Assembly: GCA_963755375.1 (NCBI GenBank)
Contig: CAVWKG010000016.1
Coordinates: forward strand, 1,302,001 to 1,366,000
Length of the DNA: 64,000 nucleotides
Source of the DNA: Bog-473 sp963755375
GTDB taxonomy: Bacteria > Actinomycetota > Acidimicrobiia > Acidimicrobiales > RAAP-2
Direction of reading: 5' to 3'
A program made the position numbers and the translations under genes. Position 1 is the first letter of the stretch. Each line of letters opens with the position of its first letter. This document shows, one piece after another, positions 63,033 through 64,000 of this stretch. The notes under the pieces were generated by a model. It ran no database searches, had not been told where the DNA came from, and was given only the letters and a program-made list of their open reading frames with translations.

Positions 63033-63561
63033 CTCCTCCTCCGGGCGTCTGCCCTACCGTCCGCCGCGGTGCAGGCCGCGTCGCAAGTCTGACAGCCTTG
63101 GCCTCGTGCCGAACATAGGACAAAAGGACCATCCCTATGTCGGCCTCCGATCTTTCGGTGGCAAACGCGTTGAGGCCGAAGTTCGGTAGTCCGCTACCGG
63201 GCGCCTGAACCCGAACCAGCGGGGGCAGGTAGGGCCTGGGCCTAGTGCCCGGCTCTGTGCCGTTGCCGGCGGCCCATTATCGCATCAAGCCTGCGATCGC
63301 TTGACACCTCGCTTCGTGGCTCGTCGGTTCCGAGTACCAACTGGGAAGGTCAACAGGAGCTTCGCCCCTACGCCCAGAGAGGGTGTGTCATGTCGTGCAC
63401 AAGAGAAGGGTTCGCCAGTTGGCAGCTTCCCCTCAATCTGCACCGGTGCCGCCCCGCTCCAATATCGAGCGATCCAACCCTGGTCATTCGCGTTCGTGCG
63501 GATGCTGCTCCGCCGGTGTCCACTCGGGCGTGTCGTTGGCCACTGTGCTAGCCACGTCACC
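63033..63561. other. Divergent intergenic region
   Basis: About 530 bases between the acyltransferase (minus) and methyltransferase (plus). A minus-strand frame overlaps the methyltransferase start but has no recognisable sequence. Promoters of both genes should lie here. Confidence 0.4.
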
Positions 63562-64000
63562 GTGACCGACCGTTCCTCATTTGCTCCCGAGGGCCGCCTG
63601 CCCCGACCAACCCACGACTTCGATGCCATCTACGCCGTCGGCACCCCAGCCTGGGACATCTGGCGACCCCAACCAGCTTTCGACCGCCTGGCCACTACGG
63701 GGGCGATAGCGGGACGGGTGCTCGATGTCGGTTGTGGCACCGGCGAGCACGCCCTTATGGCGGCCTCACTCGGCTACGAAGCGCTGGGGGTCGACATGTC
63801 CCAGCGGGCCATCGAGCTGGCCAAGACGAAGGCAGCCGAACGGGGCGTGGAAGCTGGCTTCGTCGTCGCAGACGCTCTTCGCCTCGTTGATCTGGGTGAG
63901 CAGTTCGACACCGTCCTCGACTGCGGGCTCTTCCACGTCCTCGATGACGCCGAGCGCCAGCGTTACGTCGCCAGCCTGGCTGAAGTGGTCCCCCTAGGTG
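63562..64000 (+). CDS. Class I SAM-dependent methyltransferase (cut by window edge)
   Basis: The frame from GTG 63562 is open to the right edge, 146 residues seen. THDFDAIYAVGTPAWDIWRP and AFDRLATTGAIAGRVLDVGC with GTGEHALMAASLGYEALGVD are the lead-in and SAM motif I-II of the thiopurine-methyltransferase-like/Methyltransf_25 group. LDCGLFHVLDDAERQRYVAS follows. About a third of the protein, the C-terminal part, is missing. Acceptor unknown. Confidence 0.85.
   Translation, partial: MTDRSSFAPEGRLPRPTHDFDAIYAVGTPAWDIWRPQPAFDRLATTGAIAGRVLDVGCGTGEHALMAASLGYEALGVDMSQRAIELAKTKAAERGVEAGFVVADALRLVDLGEQFDTVLDCGLFHVLDDAERQRYVASLAEVVPLG

Overview
The window is GC-rich DNA from an actinobacterium. An Acidimicrobiia-like soil or freshwater lineage is my best inference from several lines: F420-dependent oxidoreductases (LLM and PPOX types), DUF2252, DUF6325, SHOCT proteins, LAXTG-type cell-wall anchoring, and many acyl-CoA/CoA-transferase catabolic genes. 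No rRNA, intact tRNA or CRISPR array was found.

Layout. 1-9.3 kb: a DUF2252 gene cut by the left edge, then a stress-type locus. It holds a PLDc_N/SHOCT membrane protein, an 859-aa MalT/LAL-type LuxR regulator, a small protein followed by a frameshifted SulP transporter, and a five-gene run (DUF6325, 59-aa basic protein, SHOCT protein, NTF2-like, GNAT). An identical hairpin-like palindrome (ATCACCCC-N4-GGGGTGAT) precedes the PLDc_N gene and the DUF6325 run, and a related palindrome (TCACCCGGGTGA) precedes the LuxR gene, so these may form one regulon. 9.3-12.1 kb: a PRMT-like methyltransferase with a PqqD-like N-terminal domain, and a beta-hydroxyacid dehydrogenase. 12.2-18.6 kb: a 999-aa exported beta-helix/Ig/repeat protein, an ECF sigma/anti-sigma pair and a divergent exported beta-propeller. 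18.6-24.8 kb: a decayed methyltransferase, a YdhR-like protein, a MarR/MFS efflux pair and an XRE/nucleotidyltransferase toxin-antitoxin-like pair.

25-31 kb: acyl-CoA catabolism on the minus strand (two SDRs, acyl-CoA synthetase, LLM oxidoreductase and enoyl-CoA hydratase in a 4-base overlap). 31-35 kb: an orphan substrate-binding protein and a surface protein with four almost identical 369-bp repeats and an LAFTG anchor. 36.5-39.9 kb: a TetR gene facing a P450/DapB-like/SnoaL-like operon, with nearly identical 14-bp palindromes upstream of both. 40-48.6 kb: a mixed set (CPT-like kinase, HD, Nudix, LLM, inositol monophosphatase, methyltransferase, two alpha/beta hydrolases, a second exported repeat protein). 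48.6-53.9 kb: two thiolase-fold proteins, a tandem DUF35 protein, a TetR and a divergent family III CoA-transferase, which looks like an acyl-CoA aldolase/thiolase module. 54-55.3 kb: an IS3-family element beside a tRNA-like repeat. 55.4-64 kb: a frameshifted cell-wall hydrolase, small proteins, another orphan substrate-binding protein, F420 enzymes, a membrane acyltransferase and a methyltransferase cut by the right edge.

Two window-wide patterns stand out. First, four otherwise well-conserved genes carry single frameshifts (SulP, HD, inositol monophosphatase, cell-wall hydrolase); two of these are clearly one-base losses in homopolymers, so assembly error is as likely as true decay. Second, at least five intergenic copies of a tRNA 3'-half-like sequence (most like tRNA-Lys CUU) are scattered through the window. 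All functional statements come from reading translated sequence and motifs; no database search was run.
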